From: Gammaproteobacteria bacterium Gsub
GTDB lineage: Bacteria > Pseudomonadota > Gammaproteobacteria > PS1 > Pseudothioglobaceae
Assembly (NCBI GenBank): GCA_002007405.1
Contig: JYIN01000010.1
Location: forward strand, 79,781 to 143,780
Direction: 5' to 3'
DNA: 64,000 bases
Shown: in pieces, positions 56,901-64,000 of the stretch
Layout: each line of letters starts with the position of its first letter
How positions within the stretch are numbered: position 1 is the first letter of the stretch
Made by a program: the position numbers and the translations under genes
The notes under the pieces: model-generated
Database searches by the model: none
What the model was told of the DNA's origin: nothing
What the model saw: the letters and a program-made list of their open reading frames with translations, nothing else

Positions 56901-59900
56901 GAAAGCTCCGAACAGGTATTTGCGTTATAACGCAGGCAAGTCCGATGATGGTAGAAATACCTTTCATTTGCCAACAAGCCTGTATCGCGATGCCTATGCC
57001 TAGGGCTGAAACCTGAGTGGATGAGGTTTGAATGAAGATTAAAATAATATTTATAAAAAGCAGTAAACGCATTACCATCATCACGCTCGGGAATATTCTC
57101 AACAGATTCTAGTAAAAATTCATTTCTGCTCTCAACGGTAATTCTCAAACTCGGTGGGATACCACTAACGACTTGTGCATCATTTACTGGTGATGTGGTG
57201 CGCGCACCAGGGGTTGCGATTTTTGTGCGTGCATGGGCTAAAAGTGAAGAACCAGAACAGATATCATTGCTATTACAAGCTTTGACTTCATAAGAGTAAA
57301 ATCTAGGTACCTCTGGTGTACTCGGCTCAAGCCCAGTAACATCAAATGTAACATCGCTAACATCGCTGGTGTCAATTCTAGCAACAAAACTACCATCACC
57401 AGCATTAATCAACCGGTAATAGGCTACGGGGTTGGTGTTATCAAGCACACTCCATATCAGACTAATTGTAGTGCTGGTGGCATTGGTTGCCTCTAAATTT
57501 TGCGGTACGCTCGGTCTTTGTGCGTCATTGTCAGGGTTTGGCGGGGTAAGGGCAGCCCTGAAAAAAGATGACTGCCCGCACCCACTGTCATTACAAGCTC
57601 TGACTGTATATTGATAAATGGTATTAGAGTCGACTTCCAAATCTGTAAATCTTAAATTATTCAAATCACGCGCTGTGAAAATCAATTCGGGAATACTGCC
57701 ACTAGAACTGCGAAATAGTTCGTAGTATCTTGCCCCAAAATTAGGCGCAGACCAAGAAACACTTACTCTATTAGTACCAACAGAATCTATGATAGGCGGG
57801 TTAGGTGCCAGTGGCAAGGTAAGACCTTGTGCTGGTATGGCATTATTAGAACACCGGTCGCCTTCAGAGATAGCATAAGTACAAGCTATATAGGTATAGA
57901 AGTAAATTGTATTTGGCTCAAGCCCAGTGTTTGTGTACTCGAATGCAATAGAATCAAAAATTGCAGTTAAACCATCTGGAAAAATTTCTGAATTATGGCG
58001 ATATATTTTATACGAATAAACACCGCCAAAATCAGTAGTGGGAAGGGCTTCTTCAATATTTATCTGCAACGCACTAGTGCCGAGAGCACTGATTCTAAGT
58101 GGTGGTGGGGTGCCAGTTCTAAACTCAGCACGGTTGGCGGGTACTCTGCGGAAAAAAGAGGCGCTAACACTAGAAAACTCAGAGCAGATATTATTATTAT
58201 TACAGGCTCTAACTTGATAAATATATTCAATGGTTTTATCAGCTAGGGTCTCATTAAACGAAGTCGTAACACTAGATTGAAAAATACCGTCACGATATAT
58301 TTCATAAGTGGTCGCATCTGAAACCAATTCCCAGCTAACATTCATTTGACCCAAAATATCATCACTAGCTACTGCAGCCAAACCTTGGGGTGCGGCTGGT
58401 CTATTGGCATCATTAGCACTGTTGGCAAGTGTTGTATCAAAGTCAGAGATAGAATTATTTGAGCAAGAATCCGCATTACAGGCGCTAACTACATAATGAT
58501 ATATCGCATTATCGGCTAGCTCTGTGTCTGTAAAGACCAACTGGGTTGGGGTTGGATTTAATCTTGTGGTGAAAACCTTAGTAAGGGTACCCGCATTATC
58601 ACCGCGATAACGATAGACTTCGTAGTAATCTGCCCCTGAAACCGATGGCTGCCAACGAATATTAATTTCGCCGGGGTCAGCAGCATTAACAACTGGCTCT
58701 TCTGGAGCATTAGGCGCTGTTTCTACATAAACTGGGTGGGACCCTGCTGAGCAGCTGTTACTGTTACCTCTACAAGTTTGGTGAAAATATTGCAGCAGTG
58801 TATTGGCTAGTAAATTCTCGTCTGTATGTGTTTCGTCATAAGTTGAGGCAATCAGCACTGGACCCGTGCGATAATAGTTATAGTAGCGAAAGTTATTGTT
58901 AGGGTTGGGAATTGTTACTGAGGTTCCTAGTATAACTCTACCATTTGGAAAACTTTCAACCAATAGAGTTTGTGGCGCTAAACCATTATCAATAATATCT
59001 GCTTCAGTTGTTGGGATGTTTTGGCGAATAGGAACAGTGCTCTCTAATGCACGCTGTGTTTGTGCGTGGTCAAACAAAGACAGATTAGAACATAACAAAG
59101 CATTGTCATCAGTAACATCACAAGCTCTGACTTGATAAGAATAATAAGTATTTTGTGCTAATCTAGTATGAGAAAAAGCAGTCTCAGTGCCACGATAAAC
59201 ACTAACCCCACCAGTGTTATATAGGAGATAATAATCTGCACCAGCTACTGCATCCCAGGTAATGTCAATTTGCCCACCATTCTCGTCCAGAGAATGGGTA
59301 TTCACTCTGTTTGCCGCCAGATTAAGGGGTGCAGCCAATCTATTGGCATCACTTGCAATATCTCTATGTGTTTGAGTAGTTCCATAATTAGAATAAACAG
59401 AGCAACCATCGGTATTACAAGCTCTGATTGAATAATTATATATGGTGTTAGCGGCTGTATTAGTATCTGTAAATATAAAATTATCAGTAGAGTTAGTAAT
59501 ATCAATATCTGTTACCCCAATTTTGCGTCTATCCCTTACATTAGTTGCTAGAAAACGATACACCTCATAATATTCTGCTCCATTTTCTGGTGCACTCCAA
59601 CTAATGTTAATATCATTGTTTGCTTGAAGCGCAACCGTTGGTGTCGAAGGTGGATTGGGCCTACTACTGATATAAGCAGGGTTTGAGTAAGCTGAACAAT
59701 CCGAATGATTAGTAGGGTAGCAAGTTCGATGTTGGTAAAGATAGCGTGTATTTGCCTCTGCGCTTATATCTATATAACTATCGTTAGAAGAATCATGAAT
59801 CCCATCTGTCGATCTGTCGCGGTGATATCTATAATAAGGGTTAAGAGAGGCAATTGACTCGACCGCTTCTAATAAAATATTATTTGTATCAAGGGCAGTA

Positions 59901-62900
59901 ACTCTAAGAGTTTGTGGCACTCCGACTATCAAATCGACTATATTATCTTCACGAATATTGGCAACATCCAAGGCATTTTTTGTGCGTGCATAAACCCTTA
60001 GAGAACGGGATGAGCAGGTGCTATCTTCATCACCACTACATGCCCTCACACTATAAGTATAGTGCATATCTGCATTGAGTGCAGTATTTTCATGATGGGT
60101 ATTTTCCCCATCATAAATAGTAGTATCACCATTCAATAATTGATATCGAGTGGCACCCCTGACTTCTGACCATGACAATTGTACTCTGGTGTCGTCAATA
60201 GTAGTTGCGTTGAGTGTTTGTGGTGGGGTTAGCCCCGCTGAAATATCGTCGATAATTTCTACAAATCCAGCATTAGAAAAATCAGAACAACCGTCTTCAT
60301 TACAAGCTCTAATCTGATAATTGTATAGTGTATCTAGGTTGAGGTCAGTATCTTCAAAACTTAGGGTATCAGGATTTATTACTGAGACAAAAACTTTCTG
60401 CCTATTCCTAATATCAGCAGTGTTATAGCGATACACCTCATAGTATGAAGCGCCTAGATAAGGGGCTGACCAAGAAACACTCGCCACTTCTTGGTTGCGA
60501 ATATTAACAACAGGCGACTCTGGTGTATTCGGGGTTGTGCTTACATAAACAGGGTTGGATATTGACGAACAGGTGTTTGAATCGGTGCGCGAACAAGTGC
60601 GATGAGCGTATACATAGGGTGTATTTGCTGTCAGACCTGTATCATCTGTATGCCTAGGGCTGAAAGTTTGTATAATTTCGTTTAAAGAGCGTAGATATTT
60701 ATAAAAAGCGGTAAATTCTCTACCAGAAGCGCGTTCGGGGATAGGTTCAGTGGTTTCTAATAAAATTTCGCTAGTGCTAAGGGCAGTGGCTCTCAAGTTT
60801 TTTGGTATTTGAGTAACTACTTTTGCATCAGTGTCTATTGGCAGAGGGCGAATATTGGCATCATCTAGCGCTGGTTTTGTGCGTTCATGTGCTCTAAGAG
60901 AAAGCGGGGAACAAACATCCTCACTATCACAAGCCCTGACTTGAAATGTATAAAAGGTATTCACTGGGATGTTATCTACATTAACACTAGTCCCAGTAAT
61001 GGTATGAATAAGAATATTATTAGAATAGAGTTTGTAGTTATTAGCCCCAGTGACTGCTTGCCATGAGACATTAATTCTATTGCTATTAACATTAGTGATT
61101 GGTATATCAGTGTTGATTGCCACTAAATCAACTGGTGGGGGCAGTCTATTAGCATCCTCATTAAGGTCTCTAGGGGTGGTAATTGCTGTCAATGGTGATT
61201 GACTGCAGCTGTCTTGATTGCAAGAGGCAACAGAATAATTATAGATTGTATCTGCCTCAAACTGGGCGTCGTTAAAAACCAAACCTTCAACATTTGGATT
61301 CAGCTCGGTAACAAAAACTTTAAGCGCTGTATTGCTCTCAGAATCTCGGCGATGCAATTCGTAATAATCTGCCCCCCTTTCTGGTGCTGACCATGTAACT
61401 TGAATATTGTCAGGATCCGTCATGACAACGCTCGGTGCTTCTGCACGATTGGGCGTGGTTTTTACATAAGCAGGGTGAGAAAGCTCCGAACAGGTATTTG
61501 CGTTATAACGCAGGCAAGTCCGATGATGGTAGAGATACCTTTCATTTGCCAACAAATCTCCTATGCCCGTATGGCGATACCTAGGGCTGAAACCTGAGTG
61601 GATGAGGTCTGAACTACTATTAAAATAATATTTATAAAAAGCAGTAAACGCACCACCATCATCACGCTCGGGAATATTCTCAACAGATTCTAGTAAAAAT
61701 TCATTTCTGCTAACAACGGTAATTCTCAAACTCGGTGGGATGCCATTAACGACTTGTGCATCATCTACTGGTGATGTGGTGCGCGCACCAGGGGTTGCGA
61801 TTTTTGTGCGTGCATACACATTATGAGAAAGTATTGAACAAACATTCTCATTATCACAAGCCCTAACCTGATATGAATAATAAGTCTCTGTACTCAGTCC
61901 AATATGGGAATAATTTGTTCCAGCACCTCTATAAACACGCGTACCGTCGGCATACAATTCATAATCAGTTGCCCCAGTAACCGCTGCCCACGATAACCTA
62001 ATTTGATTTTGACCAACACTGGTTATTGCTAGATTTTGGGGGAAATCTACGCGAGTTACATTGAGGTCTGGGCGTGTTGTCGCCAGAGTCTCTTGCGAAT
62101 TAACTGAGCAACCATCTATGTTACAAGCCCTAACAATATAATAATAACTTGTATTCTCGGTTAATCTAATGTCTGTAAAGGTAGCTGTATCAAATGAGAT
62201 TAAAATTCTCTCTAGGTCATTAGGATTGGTAGCAGGATAACGAAGTAACTCATAGTAAGTAGCACCATGCTCAGGTGCTAACCAATTAATTTCAATACTA
62301 CTACTATCGACAACGGTTGCAACAGGTGCATCAGGTGCATTTGGATTGGTCCTAACTTCTCTGACTTGGGAAAGACCAGAGCATCCAATATTAAGGTCTA
62401 TATTAACGCGATTACAAGCCGAATAAGTGTAAAAATAAGAAGTATTAGGGATTAAACCGTCAAATCCTCCTGTTAAAGGAGCACTAAAATCTGTATTGTG
62501 GAAGGCTCTAAGGTCAGCATTAAAAAAATTCGCAAGATTAGGGGTTAGTCCTACATATATGCGGAAAAAATGCTCTTTAGAATTACCGCTTGATACCTCT
62601 ACTATTTCTATTCCTACCCTAGTAGAGCTTTCAGCACTCAATTCGAGTGGAGGGGGGGTGCCTCTTTCAAACTCATCGGCGGTTCTAGGTGGGACGCGAA
62701 CACCTGTAGCCGCTACTCTATCAGTTCTCACAAACTCTCTAACAGAAAAACGAGAACAACCCGTATCACTACAAGCCCTCACCCGGTAAAAATATAGAAG
62801 ATTTGGGGAAAAATTACTATTGTCAACAAATGCTGTATCACTGCCAGTACCAGTATAAATTTTAGTATCAATATCACCACCATCGCGGCTTGAGATTCGA

Positions 62901-64000
62901 TTAAGCTCATAAGAAGTGGCGCCATCAACAGCACTCCATTGAACCCTATGACCATTATCTTGGGTAATACTAAGAATTGTTGGCGCACTTAATGAATCAT
63001 CTTCAATCCTAGGTGTGGCTGAGTCTAATTCCGTGGTAACACTAAAAACTGCCTCCACAGTACCTACCCTTAATATCGCCCTAGTAGTCCTAATGTTTTC
63101 AGTAGATGATCTTAGCCTGACATCAACTCGGTCTCCGTCAGTAACAAGCCCAGCCTCTGTGGTAAATTCACCGTCGTTAATCCTATAACTACCATCAACC
63201 ACCTCAATAGGGGCAAGAGTATTAATACCATCTATAGTTATCCTATTAGAAGTAATATCAACATCAATAGCAACCTCTATCTGTGGGGTAAAACTAAAAC
63301 TGTTGGGAGTAGTATCTGCTTCAAATATATGGAACAAGTTTTCATACCAAGTAATTCCATTAGGTGAGGCAGACAACACATCATTATCTCCATCACCATC
63401 TATGTCAGCGGCAAACACAGATGAAGCCTTTTCACTGTCGTAAGTGATGATAGAAGCACTAAATCCACCACTGCCGTCATTTTTATACCAAATAATTGCA
63501 TTAATACTTGTTGCAGATGATAATACATCTATATCTCCATCGCCATCCATGTCAATCGCAAAGACTGAGCTGGCACCATTGGCATTAGTGGTAATTACGC
63601 TATTAGTATTGGTGCTAAACCCACCACTGCCGTCATTTTCATACCAAGCGATCTTATCATCGCCTCGTGAGGCTGATAACACATCACTATCACCGTCCCC
63701 GTCTAAGTCAATGGCAAATACTGAGCGAGCACTATCAGCATTTGTGGTAATGACGGTTTCAGCAGCAAAAGTGCCAGAGCCATCGGTGTTTTCATACCAA
63801 GCGATCTTATCATCCTCAGATGATGCAGATAGGACATCACTATCCCCATCACCGTCTAAATCAATGGCAAATACTGAGTGAGCACCATCAGCACCTGTGG
63901 TAATGGTATCTCTGGCAGTAAAGGTGCCACTGCCATCATTTTCATACCAAGCAATCTTATCATCATTAAATGATGCAGACAATATATCGTTATCAAGGTC
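53939..64000 (-). CDS. Giant surface protein: FG-GAP repeats, 27 FN3-like domains, DUF1566 end (partial)
   Basis: The gene runs off the right edge in frame, so its N-terminus is missing; 3,353 residues are visible. From N to C: at least five FG-GAP/VCBS-like repeats of about 50 residues with Ca2+-type loops DLDGDGDSDVLSAS and KIAWYENDGSG (DNA period about 150 bp); a linker domain (TSNRITIDGI ... VVDGSYRINDGEFTT); 27 fibronectin-III-like domains of about 100 residues (62990-54750), each ending in a Cys pair of the form AC-x(n)-CS; then a DUF1566/Lcl_C-type domain (VTGLIWEVKTPG, GWRVPNIKELQSI, YWSSTLYN). The FN3 units fall into three alternating types, giving nine A-B-C cassettes. A signal sequence, if present, is outside the window. 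Adhesion is the likely role. Confidence 0.85.
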   Translation of the reverse strand, partial: DLDNDILSASFNDDKIAWYENDGSGTFTARDTITTGADGAHSVFAIDLDGDGDSDVLSASSEDDKIAWYENTDGSGTFAAETVITTNADSARSVFAIDLDGDGDSDVLSASRGDDKIAWYENDGSGGFSTNTNSVITTNANGASSVFAIDMDGDGDIDVLSSATSINAIIWYKNDGSGGFSASIITYDSEKASSVFAADIDGDGDNDVLSASPNGITWYENLFHIFEADTTPNSFSFTPQIEVAIDVDITSNRITIDGINTLAPIEVVDGSYRINDGEFTTEAGLVTDGDRVDVRLRSSTENIRTTRAILRVGTVEAVFSVTTELDSATPRIEDDSLSAPTILSITQDNGHRVQWSAVDGATSYELNRISSRDGGDIDTKIYTGTGSDTAFVDNSNFSPNLLYFYRVRACSDTGCSRFSVREFVRTDRVAATGVRVPPRTADEFERGTPPPLELSAESSTRVGIEIVEVSSGNSKEHFFRIYVGLTPNLANFFNADLRAFHNTDFSAPLTGGFDGLIPNTSYFYTYSACNRVNIDLNIGCSGLSQVREVRTNPNAPDAPVATVVDSSSIEINWLAPEHGATYYELLRYPATNPNDLERILISFDTATFTDIRLTENTSYYYIVRACNIDGCSVNSQETLATTRPDLNVTRVDFPQNLAITSVGQNQIRLSWAAVTGATDYELYADGTRVYRGAGTNYSHIGLSTETYYSYQVRACDNENVCSILSHNVYARTKIATPGARTTSPVDDAQVVNGIPPSLRITVVSRNEFLLESVENIPERDDGGAFTAFYKYYFNSSSDLIHSGFSPRYRHTGIGDLLANERYLYHHRTCLRYNANTCSELSHPAYVKTTPNRAEAPSVVMTDPDNIQVTWSAPERGADYYELHRRDSESNTALKVFVTELNPNVEGLVFNDAQFEADTIYNYSVASCNQDSCSQSPLTAITTPRDLNEDANRLPPPVDLVAINTDIPITNVNSNRINVSWQAVTGANNYKLYSNNILIHTITGTSVNVDNIPVNTFYTFQVRACDSEDVCSPLSLRAHERTKPALDDANIRPLPIDTDAKVVTQIPKNLRATALSTSEILLETTEPIPERASGREFTAFYKYLRSLNEIIQTFSPRHTDDTGLTANTPYVYAHRTCSRTDSNTCSSISNPVYVSTTPNTPESPVVNIRNQEVASVSWSAPYLGASYYEVYRYNTADIRNRQKVFVSVINPDTLSFEDTDLNLDTLYNYQIRACNEDGCSDFSNAGFVEIIDDISAGLTPPQTLNATTIDDTRVQLSWSEVRGATRYQLLNGDTTIYDGENTHHENTALNADMHYTYSVRACSGDEDSTCSSRSLRVYARTKNALDVANIREDNIVDLIVGVPQTLRVTALDTNNILLEAVESIASLNPYYRYHRDRSTDGIHDSSNDSYIDISAEANTRYLYQHRTCYPTNHSDCSAYSNPAYISSRPNPPSTPTVALQANNDINISWSAPENGAEYYEVYRFLATNVRDRRKIGVTDIDITNSTDNFIFTDTNTAANTIYNYSIRACNTDGCSVYSNYGTTQTHRDIASDANRLAAPLNLAANRVNTHSLDENGGQIDITWDAVAGADYYLLYNTGGVSVYRGTETAFSHTRLAQNTYYSYQVRACDVTDDNALLCSNLSLFDHAQTQRALESTVPIRQNIPTTEADIIDNGLAPQTLLVESFPNGRVILGTSVTIPNPNNNFRYYNYYRTGPVLIASTYDETHTDENLLANTLLQYFHQTCRGNSNSCSAGSHPVYVETAPNAPEEPVVNAADPGEINIRWQPSVSGADYYEVYRYRGDNAGTLTKVFTTRLNPTPTQLVFTDTELADNAIYHYVVSACNADSCSNNSISDFDTTLANSANDANRPAAPQGLAAVASDDILGQMNVSWELVSDATTYEIYRDGIFQSSVTTSFNETLADKTIEYIYQVRACNNNNICSEFSSVSASFFRRVPANRAEFRTGTPPPLRISALGTSALQINIEEALPTTDFGGVYSYKIYRHNSEIFPDGLTAIFDSIAFEYTNTGLEPNTIYFYTYIACTYAISEGDRCSNNAIPAQGLTLPLAPNPPIIDSVGTNRVSVSWSAPNFGARYYELFRSSSGSIPELIFTARDLNNLRFTDLEVDSNTIYQYTVRACNDSGCGQSSFFRAALTPPNPDNDAQRPSVPQNLEATNATSTTISLIWSVLDNTNPVAYYRLINAGDGSFVARIDTSDVSDVTFDVTGLEPSTPEVPRFYSYEVKACNSNDICSGSSLLAHARTKIATPGARTTSPVNDAQVVSGIPPSLRITVESRNEFLLESVENIPERDDGNAFTAFYKYYFNLHSNLIHSGFSPRHRHRDTGLLANERYFYHHRTCLRYNANTCSELSHPAYVKTTPNPASQPTVARIENQTNQLRITWNAPDRGALYYQVIRENVDTPFRHKVCVTRLNSTNLSCVDNNFDEHTVYRYTVLACNEDSCSTSVRRAFYPDTVSSENTLVAPKPNLVSVTNLSATFDWPAVPGASTYRVYHNGSLLHNSGNLRFNFVTTPGGIQPNTYYSFLIRACDSNNVCSAFAPVLHIRTDRSEHYLRHRQTPRNYPELLSGTPRALDPDAITSSSIGLVSSEGINLAEFDGGIVGRFFSLSHGQTFDDIRYTTDGRNIINLQDGGLEPNTIYEYAHVTCQQDVSCSPLSNSRFVITKPSPPPPPGNGFILPNGARITFSPSGSGASYYRAYRFLGTEGIATSELVYTSGLSTTTNFDFIDTELEPNTYYNYYLEGCNQGNYGFLGNNLDPYNCSVRSQIRFIRTTESSANNNNRLAPPVNLVATTTSPTRIDLSWEDTDNAPGAVTRYELYINGIRIGNGFGFARAHTGLNPDTQYSYRVRACDANNICSLPSLTVYAKTPQAQTNTRVLSSPPTVQETITGKPPNLGAIPLSTTRIEIFPIETISDLNLYHRYARDINGSIAAIFAGQNERYYADNGLSANTRYGYAYQICNGSSESSSCSSFSDFIYTQTNPNPPVITAVVDRIEWAAPEGGADYYEIYRYSKTDISDLAKIFVTQLNPPFLNYTDFNTEANTTYNYLMRACNFYGCSVFSEIVSTAGLTFTRAINDTGINLAGDALSGNNTCDNSEQDCFYGRDALARAGQLSRIADGRRITPIPTFDFTKLDSNGAPLGIQHAPYRDDRGGSADEGTKWSCVRDNVTGLIWEVKTPGSFDEHGADHRYRWGGLTADGRTPDNDAYYDDWNVLVETANINRLCGLDGWRVPNIKELQSITYLGFNNVTDKSNADVVSVDNRYFPNTKSGNEGEGSEYWSSTLYNSDAESARSIDFATNTFRQRQREIGQLCAVLRNTNSDPVGFARSCHAVRLVNDQQ
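56869..57234. repeat. Near-identical 366-bp direct repeat, copy 1 (B domain of cassette 7)
   Basis: The stretch coding for the B-type domain of cassette 7 is almost the same as 61447-61815, with scattered substitutions and small in-frame length changes. Encoded residues NERYFYHHRTCLRYNANTCS are shared apart from one residue. The copies are about 4.58 kb apart. Other B domains are far more divergent, so this pair is recent. Confidence 0.9.
61447..61815. repeat. Near-identical direct repeat, copy 2 (B domain of cassette 2)
   Basis: Partner of 56869-57234. It is in the same orientation and frame. Recombination between the two would delete or duplicate about five cassettes while keeping the reading frame. 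Confidence 0.9.
63343..64000. repeat. Tandem repeat of about 150 bp coding FG-GAP units
   Basis: The anchor sequence CATACCAAG or close variants recurs at about 63343, 63484, 63641, 63793 and 63943, giving spacings of 141-157 bp. Copies at 63641, 63793 and 63943 are most alike. Each unit encodes one YEN-D/GDGD repeat of the giant protein, and the array continues past the window edge. Confidence 0.85.

Noticed and set aside
63444..63881. Plus-strand frame with repeated SPSPSKSMANTE units
   Set aside because: This is the reverse complement of the FG-GAP repeats; its periodicity simply reflects the real gene.
1..64000. CRISPR array or complete insertion sequence
   Set aside because: No short direct repeats with regular spacers and no intact transposase were seen; the only tandem repeats are inside the giant gene.

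Overview
The window reads as a compact, A+T-rich gammaproteobacterial chromosome. Gene families and gene orders are gammaproteobacterial (lptE-holA, ftsH-folP-glmM, clpS-clpA, rsmA next to pdxA, an ssrA tag ending in YALAA). Genes are packed tightly with many 1-20 bp overlaps. Low G+C, a sulfide:quinone-reductase-like flavoprotein, molybdenum cofactor genes and a NarX/NarL-type pair recall the SUP05/Thioglobus group and its mussel and clam symbionts. That placement is inference from style and content, not from a marker-gene comparison.

Layout. (1) 80-2260: moaE-moeA-moaC, molybdopterin synthesis. (2) 2331-7953: a surface-glycan island, visibly richer in A+T than its neighbours, with a DXD-type putative glycosyltransferase and two methyltransferases on the plus strand converging on a minus-strand set (multi-span membrane protein, GT25, GT2, GT11 fucosyltransferase). 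(3) 8131-12551: lptG-clpS-clpA-surE, minus strand. (4) 12596-20673: housekeeping genes (guaA, tadA, fabG, priA, ybeY, tilS, accA, ibaG), with an apparently frameshifted small membrane-protein gene ahead of ibaG. (5) 20932-25947: NarL/NarX-like two-component pair, mnmE, gshA. (6) 25998-34047: a Nudix/ThiE-like fusion, ilvD, a GNAT protein, rnt, plsC, gph, rmuC, an SDR, tmRNA on the minus strand and an AlkA-type glycosylase. (7) 34044-40113: a HAD phosphatase split by a frameshift in an A8 run, a TlpA-like thioredoxin, tyrS with a changed KMSKS loop, two unknown small genes, proA, holA, lptE. (8) 40265-44331: ftsH-folP-glmM. (9) 44442-48321: SQR-like flavoprotein, a degenerate intergenic stretch, RutE-like nitroreductase, rsmA, pdxA. 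(10) 48463-53068: RND efflux adaptor and pump. (11) 53389-64000: a small secreted DUF1566/Lcl_C-type protein and, upstream on the same strand, a giant protein running off the right edge.

The most unusual object is the giant protein (at least 3,353 residues here, N-terminus outside the window). It has Ca2+-loop FG-GAP/VCBS-type repeats, one linker domain, then 27 fibronectin-III-like domains arranged as nine repeats of a three-domain A-B-C cassette (about 920 bp each), each domain carrying one cysteine pair, and finally a DUF1566/Lcl_C-type C-terminus. The downstream gene encodes a stand-alone secreted version of that C-terminal domain. Two B domains share a roughly 366-bp near-identical DNA repeat, pointing to recent recombination inside the array. 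A surface adhesion or recognition role is inferred. Other points of interest: a dispersed palindromic repeat in three intergenic regions, the poly-A frameshift, and a sensor kinase that has lost its periplasmic sensor but keeps a cysteine cluster.
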